Source: CG1-02-35-72 sp045046885 (lineage in GTDB: Bacteria > Bacteroidota > Bacteroidia > Flavobacteriales > Flavobacteriaceae). From it: a stretch of DNA of 6,809 nt. The DNA is taken from contig JASFYX010000049.1 of the NCBI GenBank assembly GCA_045046885.1, positions 1 through 6,809 of the forward strand. Reading direction: 5' to 3'. Of the stretch, positions 6,444 through 6,809 are shown piece by piece. Positions within the stretch are counted from its first letter, which is position 1, and every line of letters starts with the position of its first letter. The notes below the pieces were generated by a model, which saw only the letters and a list, made by a program, of their open reading frames with translations, searched no databases and was not told where the DNA came from. The translations under genes and the position numbers were made by a program.

Positions 6444-6809
6444 ATGAAAACAAAGTTTAGTGGATTTTTAACGCTTTTGTTAGCGTTTTTAGTGCAAATA
6501 ACTTTTGCACAAGAAAAAACTGTTTCGGGTACTGTAACGGATGATTCCGGACCATTACCAGGCGTAAGTGTTGTTATTAAAGGAACAACAACTGGTACTG
6601 AAACAGATTTTGACGGGAAGTATTCCATTAAAGTTAATGTAGGAGAAATTCTATCATTTAGCTATATTGGAATGGACACCCAAGAAAGAAAAGTAGGGCT
6701 AGCCAATACTATTGATGTAGTAATGACAGGCGGCAATGTCTTAGACGAGGTTGTTGTAACGGCTCAAGGTATTAAAAGAGAAAAGAAAGCTCTTGGTTAT
6801 GCTGTAAGT
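6444..6809 (+). CDS. SusC/RagA-family TonB-linked outer membrane receptor, N-terminal part only
   Basis: First 122 codons of a TonB-dependent outer membrane transporter; the barrel lies beyond the right edge, and the family usually runs to about 1000 residues. Residues 1-22 are a signal peptide (MKTKFSGFLTLLLAFLVQITFA) cleaved before QEK. Residues 26-95 form the carboxypeptidase-D regulatory-like domain typical of SusC proteins (VSGTVTD, GPLPGVSVVIKGT, GTETDFDGKYSI, LSFSYIGM). The TonB-box region DEVVVTAQGIKREKKALGYAVS (101-122) is the SusC/RagA signature and leads into the plug. Such proteins pair with a SusD/RagB lipoprotein to import oligosaccharides or peptides using TonB energy, and a susD-like gene is expected just downstream. 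The substrate cannot be told from this part. The ATG at 6444 is the clear start, preceded by A/T-rich DNA. Confidence 0.95.
   Translation, partial: MKTKFSGFLTLLLAFLVQITFAQEKTVSGTVTDDSGPLPGVSVVIKGTTTGTETDFDGKYSIKVNVGEILSFSYIGMDTQERKVGLANTIDVVMTGGNVLDEVVVTAQGIKREKKALGYAVS

Noticed and set aside
6437..6628. A 63-codon minus-strand frame over the start of the susC-like gene
   Set aside because: The plus strand encodes an unmistakable signal peptide and SusC N-terminal domain here.

Overview
The window looks like a chromosomal segment from a member of the Bacteroidota, most likely a flavobacterium. The evidence is low G+C, signal peptides ending in -FAQ, a SusC/RagA-type TonB-linked receptor, promoter elements of the Bacteroidota type (TTTG / TAnnTTTG), and ribosomal gene starts preceded by A/T-rich DNA rather than clear Shine-Dalgarno sites.

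Left part, minus strand (1-4478): a tightly packed translation operon. In transcription order it reads rpsL (S12), rpsG (S7), fusA (EF-G), rpsJ (S10), rplC (L3) and rplD (L4, cut by the left edge). Gaps are 11-31 bases, and the last pair overlaps by one base (TAATG). This is the str operon running straight into the start of the S10 operon, with no tuf gene between fusA and rpsJ. All complete genes are full length with intact signature motifs. A good promoter candidate for the whole unit lies at 4532-4562.

Middle (4479-4649): a 171-base divergent intergenic region. It holds the rpsL promoter and a short leader on the minus strand, and a TAnnTTTG-type -7 box for the rightward gene on the plus strand.

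Right part, plus strand (4650-6809): an Omp85-superfamily outer membrane protein (POTRA-like repeats plus a beta-barrel with the IRGF motif) that must start at TTG. After a 111-base gap with an inverted repeat and a probable promoter comes the first 122 codons of a SusC/RagA TonB-dependent outer membrane receptor, cut by the right edge.

The left side builds ribosomes and drives elongation. The right side builds the outer membrane: the Omp85 protein probably takes part in inserting or moving proteins there, and the SusC-like protein imports glycans or peptides, normally with a SusD partner that would lie just outside the window. I see no mobile element, CRISPR array, RNA gene or defence system. 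The window is mostly core genome, and the items worth a second look are mostly about regulation and gene context.
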